Source of the DNA: an uncultured Bacteroidota bacterium
GTDB lineage: Bacteria > Bacteroidota > Bacteroidia > Chitinophagales > Chitinophagaceae
DNA length: 30,849 nucleotides
Reading direction: 5' to 3'
Assembly: GCA_903905685.1 (NCBI GenBank)
Contig: CAIVHI010000087.1
Coordinates: forward strand, 1 to 30,849
Within the stretch, counting starts at the first letter, position 1. The number at the start of each line of letters is the position of its first letter. The translations under genes and the position numbers were made by a program. Below are positions 1-8,639 of this stretch, one piece after another. The notes below the pieces were generated by a model. It saw only the letters and a list, made by a program, of their open reading frames with translations, ran no database searches and was not told the DNA's origin.

Positions 1-13
1 ATATTTCAAAACC

Positions 14-2155
14 ATGAAACTTTTATTGCTGGCGCCTGTGGCGGGATGGCTTCTGTTGATGTCGTCCTGCGGCCATAAGGGCACCCGGGCCGATGTCAAA
101 ACCGATACCATGACTGCCGACAATCCGTTCAAGTCCGAAAGCACGCTCCCTTTTGGGACTGCCGATTTCTCGAAAATCAAAAACGGCGACTTCGCGCCCG
201 CATTTGCCGAAGGCATGAAAATCCAGCTGGATGAGGTGAACAAAATAGCCGACGACCCGGCCGCACCCACGTTCGAAAACACGCTGGTGGCGCTGGAAAA
301 GAGCGGCGTGCTGCTGCGTCGCGTGAGTTGCGTGTTCAACCTGCTGAGTGCCGCCAACACCAATCCCGACCTGCAAAAACTGTCGGAAGAAGTGGCACCC
401 AAGCTGACAGCCAATACCGATGCCATCTTCCTGAATACCAAGTTGTTCAAGAGGGTGGAAGCCGTTTATGCCCAGCGCGCACAGCTGAAGCTGGATGTGG
501 AATCGGATAGGTTGCTGGAGTATTACTACAACAAATTCGTTCTCTCCGGTGCCAACCTCAACGATGCCGACAAGGATAAGTTGAAGCTATTGAACAAGGA
601 AGAATCGGGCCTTACCGCCAAATTCACCAACCAACTGATGGCCGCCGCAAAAGCCGGTGCCTTGGTGGTTGACAACAAGGAAGCCCTTGCCGGCATGACC
701 GATGGCGAACTGGAAGCAGCAGCCATGGTCGCCAAAAATGCCAATAAGGAAGGCAAATGGATGGTGCCCCTCCAAAACACCACACAGCAGCCCGCGCTGT
801 TGTCGCTGACCAACCGCGACACCCGACAAAAGCTGTTTGAAGCCTCTTGGACGCGCGCCGAGAAAAGCGACTCGAACGATACCCGCCCTACAATTGCCCG
901 TATTGCCGAACTCCGCTCGCAAAAGGCGAAGTTGCTGGGTTACCCCAACTATGCGGCCTGGGTGCTCATGGACCAAATGGCCAAAAAGCCCGAAGCCGTG
1001 GATGAATTTCTGGCCAAGTTGGTACCTGCCGCGACGGCAAAAGCAAAGCGCGAAGCTGCCGACCTTCAACAAGTGATTGACAAGGAAAAAGGCGGATTCC
1101 AATTGCAACCTTGGGATTGGCAGCAATATGCCGAAAAAGTACGCAAGGCCCGTTACGATTTGGATGAAAACGAGGTGAAACCTTACTTCGAAGTGTATGC
1201 GGTGCTCGAAAAAGGCATTTTCTTCGCTGCAAACAAACTATACGGTATCTCCTTCAAACGCCGCACCGACCTGCCGGTATACAATCCCGATATGAGGGTG
1301 TATGAGGTGTTCGACAAAGACAGCACTTCGATGGCGTTGTTTTATTGCGACTACTTCAAGCGCGAAAATAAGAACGGCGGTGCTTGGATGGACAACCTCG
1401 TGATTCAGAGCAAGATGCTGGGCACCAAGCCGGTCATCTACAACATCTGCAACTTCACCAAGCCCGCCGACGGCCAGCCCGCCCTCATCAGTTTCGGCGA
1501 TGCCACCACGATGTTCCACGAATTCGGCCACGGCCTGCACGGTTTGTTTGCCGACCAAAAGTACCCATCATTGTCGGGTGCCGCCACGGCTCGCGACTTT
1601 GTGGAGTTCCCGTCGCAGTTCAACGAACATTGGGCTATGGAGCCTGCCGTTTTCAAGAACTACGCTACGCACTACAAAACCGGCAAGCCCATGCCGCAAA
1701 CGCTGGTAGACAAAATCAAGAAGGCTGCATCGTTCAACCAAGGCTACTCCCTCACCGAAATTTTGGCAGCAGCCGAGCTGGACCTGCAATGGCACAAAAT
1801 TGCTCCCGGCACCGCCAAGCAGGATGTGGATACCTTTGAAGCCCACGCTCTTACGGCCACCGGTCTCAACGTGCCCCAAGTGCCCACCCGCTACCGCTCC
1901 AGCTACTTCCTCCATATCTGGAGCAATGGATATGCAGCCGGCTATTATGCCTACCTCTGGACCGAAATGCTGGATGATGACGCTTTTGCATGGTTCCAAG
2001 CCCACGGCGGCATGACCCGCGAAAACGGCCAACGCTTCCGCGACATGGTACTCTCTCGCGGCAACACCATAGACCTCGCCAAAATGTTCCGCGACTTCGC
2101 CGGCCACGAACCCGACATCAAGCCGATGTTGGAGAATAGGGGGCTGGATAAGTGA
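14..2155 (+). CDS. dcp: Secreted M3-family zinc metallopeptidase (peptidyl-dipeptidase Dcp-like lipoprotein)
   Basis: This 713-residue protein is a zinc peptidase of family M3 (oligopeptidase / peptidyl-dipeptidase), which cleaves short peptides. The N-terminus is a hydrophobic signal ending in a lipobox-like MSSC, so Cys19 is probably lipidated and the protein anchored in the cell envelope. The zinc motif HEFGH is at residues 502-506, inside the family context TMFHEFGHGLHG. The C-terminal third keeps M3-like sequence (FVEFPSQFNEHW, then SYFLHIWSNGYAAGYYAYLW). The length matches full-length Dcp enzymes (about 680-720 residues). The start at 14 places the signal peptide correctly. A strong hairpin terminator follows 22 bases after the stop, so transcription ends here. 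Only 13 bases of upstream sequence are in the window, so its promoter is not visible. Family assignment is firm; the exact substrate (dipeptide release versus endopeptidase) is not. Confidence 0.93.
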   Translation: MKLLLLAPVAGWLLLMSSCGHKGTRADVKTDTMTADNPFKSESTLPFGTADFSKIKNGDFAPAFAEGMKIQLDEVNKIADDPAAPTFENTLVALEKSGVLLRRVSCVFNLLSAANTNPDLQKLSEEVAPKLTANTDAIFLNTKLFKRVEAVYAQRAQLKLDVESDRLLEYYYNKFVLSGANLNDADKDKLKLLNKEESGLTAKFTNQLMAAAKAGALVVDNKEALAGMTDGELEAAAMVAKNANKEGKWMVPLQNTTQQPALLSLTNRDTRQKLFEASWTRAEKSDSNDTRPTIARIAELRSQKAKLLGYPNYAAWVLMDQMAKKPEAVDEFLAKLVPAATAKAKREAADLQQVIDKEKGGFQLQPWDWQQYAEKVRKARYDLDENEVKPYFEVYAVLEKGIFFAANKLYGISFKRRTDLPVYNPDMRVYEVFDKDSTSMALFYCDYFKRENKNGGAWMDNLVIQSKMLGTKPVIYNICNFTKPADGQPALISFGDATTMFHEFGHGLHGLFADQKYPSLSGAATARDFVEFPSQFNEHWAMEPAVFKNYATHYKTGKPMPQTLVDKIKKAASFNQGYSLTEILAAAELDLQWHKIAPGTAKQDVDTFEAHALTATGLNVPQVPTRYRSSYFLHIWSNGYAAGYYAYLWTEMLDDDAFAWFQAHGGMTRENGQRFRDMVLSRGNTIDLAKMFRDFAGHEPDIKPMLENRGLDK

Positions 2156-2177
2156 TAATGTTCTAAATTCAAGTAGG

Positions 2178-2212
2178 CGGGCCGCACCAAGAAAGTGCGG
2201 CCCGTTTTTTTT
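2178..2212 (+). terminator. Intrinsic terminator of the M3 peptidase gene
   Basis: A perfect 10-bp GC-rich stem (cgggccgcac at 2178-2187 with gtgcggcccg at 2195-2204), a 7-base loop, then eight T at 2205-2212. It sits just downstream of the peptidase stop codon. Confidence 0.92.
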
Positions 2213-2513
2213 GTAGTGGTTTCCCGCCCTCATTCCAAGCGCATCCAGCATCCCCTAAATGGGCGAACGGAGTTCGTCTATTCGCGCCATCCTCAAACTT
2301 CCCTCGTTTCATAGGCGTGTCAATTGGGTAAGTTGCAATGCAAGACCCCGCCATTGTGTCCCGACAGGAGGGGCAAATTGCCCAATTGCTTCCATGTCGA
2401 TTACCGAGCATGCTGCCGCCAATCCGGCCGGATTACGGTTTGCCTCAAAATGGCGAAGGGCTCCAACCTGAGTGCAGGTGGAACCCTTCGCCGTTTCTTC
2501 TTTCAATTTCCAA
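2213..2513. other. Non-coding gap between convergent genes
   Basis: About 300 bases between the M3 terminator and the stop of the minus-strand NHL protein. I see no convincing gene: the short open frames have no recognisable composition or start. Besides the hairpin at 2452-2492 it holds a small inverted repeat, caattggg (2321-2328) and cccaattg (2381-2388), which may be chance. Confidence 0.6.
2452..2492 (-). terminator. Hairpin terminator after the NHL/T9SS protein
   Basis: The outer stem ggcgaaggg (2452-2460) pairs with cccttcgcc (2484-2492). Inner segments tcca/tgga and cctg/cagg continue the stem around a 4-base loop (2471-2474), with small bulges. On the minus strand the stem is followed by a short T run (cattttg). 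It lies 21 bases beyond the stop of the minus-strand gene. The plus side is also T-rich (gtttcttcttt), so it may act in both directions. Confidence 0.65.
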
Positions 2514-5219
2514 TTACAGCTTCACGAATTTCTCAACATGTGTGCCGTTGCCGCCATGCAGCACGATGAAGTAAATGCCGGCCGCCAAACCCGAAACCTG
2601 CACCGTGGTTTGGGTGCCCGTTACTGCCTGTTGCAGTAATTCCTGGCCCATGGTGTTGGTGATGGAGACGCTTTGGTAGGCGTTCATGCCCGCTTGAATG
2701 GTGATTTGCGTTTGGGCCGGATTGGGATACACAGCCACTTTGCCCGCAATTGCCGGAGCGGTTGCAACCGATGTTGACACACAGCCTCCCATTTGGTTGC
2801 CTACTGTGTTGGTCATCACTACCGCATTGTCGTCGAAGTAGATTCCGGCACGGCTATAAACATCGGTGCCTATCGGCATGCCGCTCAGGGTCTTGATGTT
2901 AAACACCACTGCACCTGCACACTGCCCGTGGTGCGAGCTGTCCAGCAGGTTGATGTTCGGGAAGTCGAATTTCAGGATGTGCTGACCGGCCATATCGGTC
3001 GTCTTGGTGACGAACATGGTTGCCGAAGAAGTGACCATCTGCATGGTAGACACGTTTACATAGGGCGAAAGCGTATCCAATACCGAGATGTTGAATGCGG
3101 TATCGTTGCCGGTGTTTTCGAATTGGATGGAATATTGCAATGTATGCACACCGGTGTCTATGCATCCCGATGGCGATACCATCATTTCGTTGGGATCCCA
3201 AGAGGAGCGGATGGTGTCGGTGATGGCGCAATTGTTGTTCGTAGTGTCTACATCACCAACCATTGGGGCAACGGAGCAGGTGTACATCACGGTATCGCCT
3301 GCAGTGAGGAAGGTGCCGGTATGGGTGAGGTTGAACTGGATTTGGCGTGCAATGGGATTGGAGCCCGACACCGCATTGAGGTGCCACTTCGCCACATTGC
3401 CCATTACGGAGTCGGGTGCGGGACTTGCATCCAGGAATGTGTAGTTGGGGCTGAAGGTCATGGTAACTTGGGCGGTAACCGGCGTGCAATAAGCATTGCT
3501 TACCAAGATGGTGCCGGTTGCGGCGTGGCGGCCCGAGATGGTCTGCATGTGCACCGCAAGGTCGAAAGCTGTGTCGGAATTGCATTGCATGGCCACCCAA
3601 GCCGTGTCGACCGAGTAGGAAAGGTTGTTGAGGGTGTCCACCACAATGCCGGTTGAAGGGCAGGAGTAATTGATGCCTGCGGGCATGCCAATGATGCGGA
3701 ATTTGTAAACGTCGTGTACATTGCCATAGGCCACATAGTCGAAGCCCGACGTGCTCGAAATGGTATCGATGGCAACGCCATTGGAATCAACCTCCGTCAG
3801 CACGGGCAAGCCCATGTAGGTGTCGGTGCTGTCCATCACGCAGTTACCATTGAAATCCATGTAGAAACGGACTGGAATGGAGTTACAAAGGAAGTAGTTA
3901 TAGGTATAGCTCATGGAGTCTACCCGCACACCCGACTCCAACAATACGTTCTTTACGGTATAGCTGCCGGAGTTGGCGTAGCTGTGGGTGAAGACCGCAC
4001 CCCATGTTGCGGATACAGCCGAAGAGTCTGAAGTGGCATCACCCCAAAACGTCTTGACGCTCATGCCTGCACTGTAATGGTTGGGTACAATGGTGAGGAA
4101 TGGGCCATTGCAATAGTTGCTGATGTAGACAGCGAAGCTGTCGGCCAAATGGTCGGGCGATGTTTTTACTTTACGCACAATGGAATTGCTGGGGTCGGCG
4201 ATGTAGAGGTTGTTGCTGCCGTCTATGGCTATGCCCCAAGGTTGCGCCATTTGGGCCAGCGTTGCCGAGTAGCCGTCGCCACCGTAGCCCGATGTGCCGT
4301 TGCCTGCAAAAGTGCTGATGACGTTGTAAGGGGTGATTTTGCGTACGATACTGTTGCTCGCTTCGGTGACGTAAATATTGCCTACGCCGTCTATGACGAT
4401 GCCGTTGGGGTAGTACATTTCGGCCGCCGTTGCCAAGCCGCCGTCGCCGGTGTGGCCTGCGGTGCCGGTGCCGGCAATGGTGGAGATGATGCCTGCGGTG
4501 TTGATTTTACGCACCACATTGTTGTAGGAGTCGGCAATAAGGAGGTTGCCCGATGCATCAACGCGTAAATCGTTGGGATAGTTCACCTCGGCAGCCGTTG
4601 CCGGGCCACCGTCGCCGGTGTAGCCCATGGCACCCGTGCCGGCTATCGTGGAAATGATGCCCGATGCGCTCACCTTGCGGATGCGTTGGTTGCCGCCATC
4701 GGCTATATAGATGTTGCCCGATGCGTCGGTGGCAATGCCGCAAGGCCCGGCCATAGCGGCGGCAGTTGCCGCACCACCATCACCGAGGCCCGTAGTGCCG
4801 CCACCCGCAAATGTGCTCATGATGCCGGCTACACTTATTTTCCGTACTACCGCGTTATAGATGTCGGATACATACACATTGCCCGCCGCATCAACGGCAA
4901 TGCCGTTGGGGCCGTGCAATGCGGCCGCACTTGCCGCGCCGCCGTCTCCACTATAGCCCGCCGCACCGGTACCTGCAAATGTGGTAATCAACCCTGTTGG
5001 GGTCACTTTGCGCACCACATTATTTTGGTAGTCGGCTATATACAGGTTGCCCAGCATGTCTGTGGCCACCATTCTGGGGCTGTTTAGTTCCGATGTAGTG
5101 GCCATTCCGCCATCGCCGGTGTAACCGGCATTGAGCGGCGTACCCGCGTACGTAGTAATGATTTGGGCTCCTGCACAATGCACACCGAGTGCCAGTAGGG
5201 CGGTAAGGAGTTTTTTCAT
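2514..5219 (-). CDS. NHL-repeat beta-propeller surface protein with T9SS sorting domain
   Basis: A 901-residue exported protein. A Sec signal peptide (MKKLLTALLALGVHCAGAQ) is followed by six NHL-type repeats (residues 20-355), each close to 56 residues. Each has a GYTGDGG-like turn, a GIAVDAxGNxYIAD strand pair and an NxVRK edge, so it should fold as a six-bladed propeller. A long Ig-like/conserved-repeat region follows, with the SWDPNE motif at residues 674-678 common in Bacteroidota surface proteins. The last 74 residues (828-901) start VAVYPNPAQ and end in a basic FVKL, the type A C-terminal signal for T9SS secretion. NHL propellers usually bind proteins, nucleic acid or glycans; the ligand here is unknown and no catalytic motif was seen. 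It appears transcribed alone, with a hairpin behind it. Confidence 0.88.
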   Translation of the reverse strand: MKKLLTALLALGVHCAGAQIITTYAGTPLNAGYTGDGGMATTSELNSPRMVATDMLGNLYIADYQNNVVRKVTPTGLITTFAGTGAAGYSGDGGAASAAALHGPNGIAVDAAGNVYVSDIYNAVVRKISVAGIMSTFAGGGTTGLGDGGAATAAAMAGPCGIATDASGNIYIADGGNQRIRKVSASGIISTIAGTGAMGYTGDGGPATAAEVNYPNDLRVDASGNLLIADSYNNVVRKINTAGIISTIAGTGTAGHTGDGGLATAAEMYYPNGIVIDGVGNIYVTEASNSIVRKITPYNVISTFAGNGTSGYGGDGYSATLAQMAQPWGIAIDGSNNLYIADPSNSIVRKVKTSPDHLADSFAVYISNYCNGPFLTIVPNHYSAGMSVKTFWGDATSDSSAVSATWGAVFTHSYANSGSYTVKNVLLESGVRVDSMSYTYNYFLCNSIPVRFYMDFNGNCVMDSTDTYMGLPVLTEVDSNGVAIDTISSTSGFDYVAYGNVHDVYKFRIIGMPAGINYSCPSTGIVVDTLNNLSYSVDTAWVAMQCNSDTAFDLAVHMQTISGRHAATGTILVSNAYCTPVTAQVTMTFSPNYTFLDASPAPDSVMGNVAKWHLNAVSGSNPIARQIQFNLTHTGTFLTAGDTVMYTCSVAPMVGDVDTTNNNCAITDTIRSSWDPNEMMVSPSGCIDTGVHTLQYSIQFENTGNDTAFNISVLDTLSPYVNVSTMQMVTSSATMFVTKTTDMAGQHILKFDFPNINLLDSSHHGQCAGAVVFNIKTLSGMPIGTDVYSRAGIYFDDNAVVMTNTVGNQMGGCVSTSVATAPAIAGKVAVYPNPAQTQITIQAGMNAYQSVSITNTMGQELLQQAVTGTQTTVQVSGLAAGIYFIVLHGGNGTHVEKFVKL
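4155..5162 (-). repeat. Six tandem NHL repeats (about 168 bp period) inside the surface protein
   Basis: Residues 20-76, 77-132, 133-187, 188-243, 244-299 and 300-355 align as six units of 55-57 residues. Each carries STFAGTG-like, GDGG, PxGIAxDxxGNxYIAD and VRK motifs. Units 4 and 5 are the most alike (both start IISTIAGTG). The repeat is coding, without spacer-like variation. Confidence 0.9.
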
Positions 5220-5371
5220 AAAGTCTTTTTTTTATGTGCCAGCCGTTATATTTTTTTGGGCGCAAACTATAAGACGGTAGGTTGCCGCCTATAAGTTTGG
5301 TAAAGGCAAATAAATAGTAGGAATTTGAGGGACTAGGCCGTTTTGCAGCCGGGTGGTGTAAACAGGCCATA

Positions 5372-5415
5372 ATGTTTTGAGGGTCAATAGCGCAAGCTAT
5401 TGACCCTCAAAACAT
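5372..5415. other. 20-bp perfect inverted repeat with GCAA loop
   Basis: Positions 5372-5391 are exactly complementary to 5396-5415 around the tetraloop gcaa (5392-5395), a GNRA-type loop. It lies between the stop of the small membrane protein (5431, minus) and the start of the NHL protein (5219, minus). The T run is on the 5' arm and the A run on the 3' arm, and no T tract follows on either strand, so it is not a standard intrinsic terminator. It may protect the 3' end of the yceI transcript, end transcription in a non-canonical way, or bind a protein. Confidence 0.75.
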
Positions 5416-5430
5416 AAAGATGAATTGCCG

Positions 5431-5838
5431 TCAATCGGCGGACGCGGTATCCGGTTTCATGAAGAAGGGCTTCATCACCACCCAAAGCATGAAGGGAAAG
5501 AAGTGCATGGGTATGACGTACCCGGGAAAAAGTTCGGGGTTAGACACCGTAACGGGTAGGTTGGTGGCAAACGGCCCGACACATGACGCGAAGGTGAGCA
5601 GGAGGAATAGGATGTTGAATACCGCATCGGTATTGGCCTTCAAAAATTTGGAACCCAGAAAATAGCCCGCCGCAGCCAAAAGGGTGCCGAACTCGGACGC
5701 CCCCACCAAGCCAGACGGTTTTACGATTTTCGAGAAATCGACACCCATCGAACTACTGTAAACCGACGCATAAACGATGCTGGCGACACCTGCCGATAAA
5801 CCTGAAACCAACGCGAGGAAAAAACACTTTTTCAGCAT
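5431..5838 (-). CDS. Small polytopic membrane protein (unknown function)
   Basis: A 135-residue hydrophobic protein. The start at 5838 (MLKKCFFLALVSG) was chosen over the longer open frame because it begins directly with a membrane segment and lies 4 bases after the yceI stop. About four membrane-spanning stretches are visible: residues 4-25, about 45-62, about 75-95, and about 105-125. It resembles DUF6069-type four-helix membrane proteins in size and layout, but I cannot confirm the family by eye. It forms an operon with yceI and is probably translated from the same mRNA. No catalytic or metal-binding motif is evident. Confidence 0.75.
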   Translation of the reverse strand: MLKKCFFLALVSGLSAGVASIVYASVYSSSMGVDFSKIVKPSGLVGASEFGTLLAAAGYFLGSKFLKANTDAVFNILFLLLTFASCVGPFATNLPVTVSNPELFPGYVIPMHFFPFMLWVVMKPFFMKPDTASAD

Positions 5839-5842
5839 GATG

Positions 5843-6376
5843 TTATTTTTTGGCGACCGGCACCGATATATCGATACGCAGGTCTTTTGAAACGTGGGCC
5901 GACATCCCTTTGTCGTCGCCAACGCCGTAATCCAATCGGTTTACGGAGAAGCTGCCTGCAAAGGTGTTGTTGGCAAAGGTGAACGGAATGGTAATTTCTT
6001 TTTGAACACCGTGCATGGTGAGGGTGCCCTTGGTTTCGAAGCCCGAGGGCGTTTTCATCATCTTGGTGGACACGAACGTGATGTTTGGGTATTTATCGGC
6101 ATCGAAAAACTTCTCGCCCTTCGCTTTATTGTTGCGCATGCCATTTCCTGTATTGATGGAGTTGACATCCACGCTCACATTGAACTTGGACGCATCCAAG
6201 TTGTTGGGGTCGAAGGAGATGTCGCCATGCATGGTCTTGAACACCCCTGATGGGTCTTTACTGGTGAACGCGATATTGTAGCCGTCCACAATCCTCCAAT
6301 CCATAGAGTTGACCGCTGCGAATGCCGATAAAGTCATGACTGCCGCGAAAGCAATGGGAACCAATAATTTCTTCAT
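5843..6376 (-). CDS. yceI: YceI-family periplasmic lipocalin-like protein
   Basis: A 177-residue protein with a cleavable signal peptide (residues 1-20) and the YceI beta-barrel, a lipid or isoprenoid-binding fold exported to the periplasm. Diagnostic stretches are WRIVDGYNIAFTSK near the N-terminus, SINTGNGMRNNKAKGEKFFD in the middle, the strand pair TKGTLTMHGVQKEITIPF, and a final LRIDISVPV. The length is typical (170-200). The downstream membrane-protein gene starts 4 bases after its stop, so the two are co-transcribed. A candidate promoter TAATTTTG lies 24-31 bases upstream of the start. The family is clear; the ligand and physiological role are not known from sequence. Confidence 0.92.
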   Translation of the reverse strand: MKKLLVPIAFAAVMTLSAFAAVNSMDWRIVDGYNIAFTSKDPSGVFKTMHGDISFDPNNLDASKFNVSVDVNSINTGNGMRNNKAKGEKFFDADKYPNITFVSTKMMKTPSGFETKGTLTMHGVQKEITIPFTFANNTFAGSFSVNRLDYGVGDDKGMSAHVSKDLRIDISVPVAKK

Positions 6377-7007
6377 GATGGTCAGATTTGATGTTTTTCC
6401 AAAATTAAGCCTGTTCGGGCTGTTTTCGTGGGTTTTGCAATAATAAATAATATTGATAATGGGTTAGGGCGCTTCAGGTGCGGGGCGGCGTTTCGAGTTT
6501 GGAGAGCGGTCGATGGAAACACCTATAGATACACACTTCATCGGAACAAGCTCCGCCTGACGCCATCAACTCTTCGCTCCTCGGTTGTGGGTCTCCTCGT
6601 TCCACTCAACAATGCGGGTTGACATATTGGTTTGCAACTGTCCGGTTACGCCATAGGTTGTAGGGGGCATGCTCCATGACACATTCATCAACCAAGTGGA
6701 CGTTCCGCTGTGGTTGATGAATGGTCTGAATACCCAAATAGGCAGGCACCGTGATAGGGGGGCTGTAGGGGCTGGATTTTCGAATAGGGGCGATAAGGAT
6801 TTATACAGACCCCTGATGCCTCCTCTTTTTATGTAAAGCATTATACATGGGTTGCATATGGTGCCAATACGCATCGTGAAAAACACAAAGAACTTATGCT
6901 TGTTCTCCTATTTTTTACAAAAGTATTTTCTTCACGACTGAAAAAAAATAGTGGAATTCTGCTATTTTTAAAGCCGATTAATGGAATTAACCGTTGCCCA
7001 TTGAGTA
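6377..7007. other. Gene-poor 630-base intergenic region
   Basis: No recognisable gene. A minus-strand open frame at 6566-6886 would encode 106 residues with no signal, domain or composition I recognise, and is probably non-coding or a worn remnant. An A/T-tract hairpin (aaaaatag at 6944-6951, ctattttt at 6962-6969) lies 38 bases before the hydrolase start. It could be a weak terminator or an operator. The region borders the decayed block that follows. Confidence 0.5.
6400..6407 (-). promoter_or_regulatory. Candidate -7 element for yceI operon
   Basis: TAATTTTG on the minus strand matches the Bacteroidota -7 consensus TAnnTTTG, 23 bases before the yceI start. No clear -33 TTG was found at the right spacing, so this is tentative. 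Confidence 0.45.
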
Positions 7008-7813
7008 ATGTTAACTGAATCTGTTATACTTAAAGGCCATTCGGCAGTAAATGCCTACAGCTCTGGAACGTCGGGCAAAGCCATCGTTTTCGTCCATGGC
7101 AATTCCTCCAATGCCCTCATGTGGCGCACCCAACTCCGGGATGCTGCTCTCGCCGCCCAATACAGACTGCTGGCATTCGACCTTCCCGGTCACGGGCTGT
7201 CTGAGCGCACCTCCGACTACGGTATGCAGGCTCTTGCGCATACATTCCGGCTTTGGTGGCTGAAATGGGTATTGCCGAGTATATATTGGTAGCCATTTCA
7301 TACGGCACGTGCTTGGCGGGCGAGGCTGCACCCAACCTGCCGGGCTGCCGTGGGGTTATGGCAGTTAGCCCGAACCTGACCAGCAACAAGGTGCACCCAG
7401 GCGTGTGGCTTAACCCGTTTCCCGAGGCTATGGCCATGGGCGCACCCATGGTGGACGACGATACCCTCAGCCGGTTTGCACGCCGCATGGTGTATACCAA
7501 TGAAGCCATAGCCTCGGAATATATAGACAGCTACAAGCACACCGACCCCGATTTTCGCGTGGCCGTAGGCAAAACAATTATGTCGGCAGGGTGGACCGAT
7601 GAACTCGAAAATCTGCGGGCACTCCATGTGCCGGTAGCGGTGGTCTTCGGCAAGCACGAGCAGATGATTCATACCAACTATATGGACGGTTTTCCTCCGC
7701 TCTGGAGGCAAAAGTCGATACACGTGGAGGACGCGGCGCATTTGGTGAATGCCGAGCAGCCAGACGCCTTCAATGCCGTGTTGGCGGAATTTGCAGCCGA
7801 CGTGTTCAAATGA
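7008..7813 (+). pseudogene. Alpha/beta hydrolase split by a frameshift
   Basis: Two frames together make one alpha/beta-hydrolase. The first (7008-7292) has the oxyanion-loop motif FVHGNSSN and the FDLPGHGLS strand-turn. The second (from about 7250 to 7813) continues with ALVAEMGIAEYILVAISYG, the nucleophile elbow, and ends with AAHLVNAEQPDAF, which holds the catalytic histidine. The join near 7245-7255 requires a -1 step, consistent with one lost base. I see no slippery heptamer, so programmed frameshifting is unlikely. The elbow reads A-I-S-Y-G instead of G-x-S-x-G, and the acid position (GKHEQM) has Glu where Asp is usual, suggesting relaxed selection or a variant enzyme. The end overlaps the convergent regulator by 8 bases. 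A sequencing error could produce the same picture. Confidence 0.8.
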
Positions 7814-8600
7814 TGCCGTGCCTAACCGCATAGGCTATAAGTTGGGCAATGTTTTTGGTATTGGTTTTGCGCATGATGTTCCTGCGGTGATTCGTTACCG
7901 TACTCTCCGTGATGTGCAGTTTGTCGGCAGCCTGCTTGATGCTCAAGCCCTCGGCAATCCAACATAAAATTTCTTTTTCGCGCTTCGAGAGCTCGCGGTC
8001 TTCCGAGTTGGGGAAGTAGTAGTTGGTGAGCAGATTCCGGTTTCCGGCACCACCATTGCCCGGCATGTGCACGTCTATGCTGTGGATGATGGTCGTATTG
8101 TTTTTATAAGCCGTAATGTCCTGAAAGGTGCCGTAGGAAAATAGCGGCATGCCGGTATCGGGCGATGTAATGTAACTTCCCCTTTGCAACGTCGATACAT
8201 AGTGTCCTTCCTTGCTTTTCAGCCTGAAATTGTGACTGAAGGTGAGCATGGCGTGCTCGCCGTGCGTCGTGGTCTTAAGTACCCCCAATGAATCTTTGAA
8301 GATATTGTCGTTGTAGATTTTGAAATCGTCCTTGTTCACGATTTCTATGATGAAATCGAGCCCTCCACTCATAAAGTCACCCGGTAGATGGCCGGTGGTT
8401 TTGGGGATGTTCCCTTTGAGCAGGATGTATTACTTGATGGAGTAGTCTATGACGAAATAGGCCACATCCGGGAATAGCAGTGATCCCGTCATGCGTTCAA
8501 TCAGTTCCAGAAAATTGAGGATTTCCTCCTTACTGTTTTCCTTTTTCCTGAAATGGGTGTCTTGCAGAAAGTTTACGTAGGTCTGATTTTTGTGATGCAT
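7806..8600 (-). pseudogene. PAS/LuxR-type transcriptional regulator interrupted by an in-frame stop
   Basis: The C-terminal 60 residues are a LuxR-type helix-turn-helix (LSKREKEILCWIAEGLS, ESTVTNHRRNIMRK). They are preceded by a PAS-like region (GGLDFIIEIVNKDD, YGTFQDITAYKNN), the common Bacteroidota layout of PAS plus LuxR DNA-binding domain. Upstream, in the same frame, is the matching N-terminus (MHHKNQTYVNFLQ to YFVIDYSIK). The two halves are separated only by a TAA at 8430-8432, followed at once by YILLKGNIPKTTGHLPG, which continues the PAS domain. So one nonsense change, not an indel, breaks the gene. A shortened protein could still start at 8372 and keep the DNA-binding domain. The start at 8600 (ATG) is a choice; a GTG at 8630 is also open. 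Confidence 0.8.
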
Positions 8601-8639
8601 CAAAAAAACGTTTTTCGCGAACCCGGCCACCGATTCATC

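Noticed and set aside
4155..5162. Regular repeats of about 168 bases, first seen as a possible repeat array or CRISPR
   Set aside because: The units are coding, in frame, and translate to NHL propeller blades; there are no short identical repeats with unique spacers.
6566..6886. Minus-strand open frame of 106 codons
   Set aside because: No start context, domain or sensible composition; kept only as part of the intergenic description.
7240..7260. Programmed frameshift in the alpha/beta hydrolase
   Set aside because: No X-XXY-YYZ slippery heptamer or downstream structure is visible at the join, so a plain indel is more likely.
8430..8432. Stop-codon readthrough or recoding in the LuxR gene
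   Set aside because: Other genes in the window use TAA, TGA and TAG as normal stops, and no readthrough context was seen.
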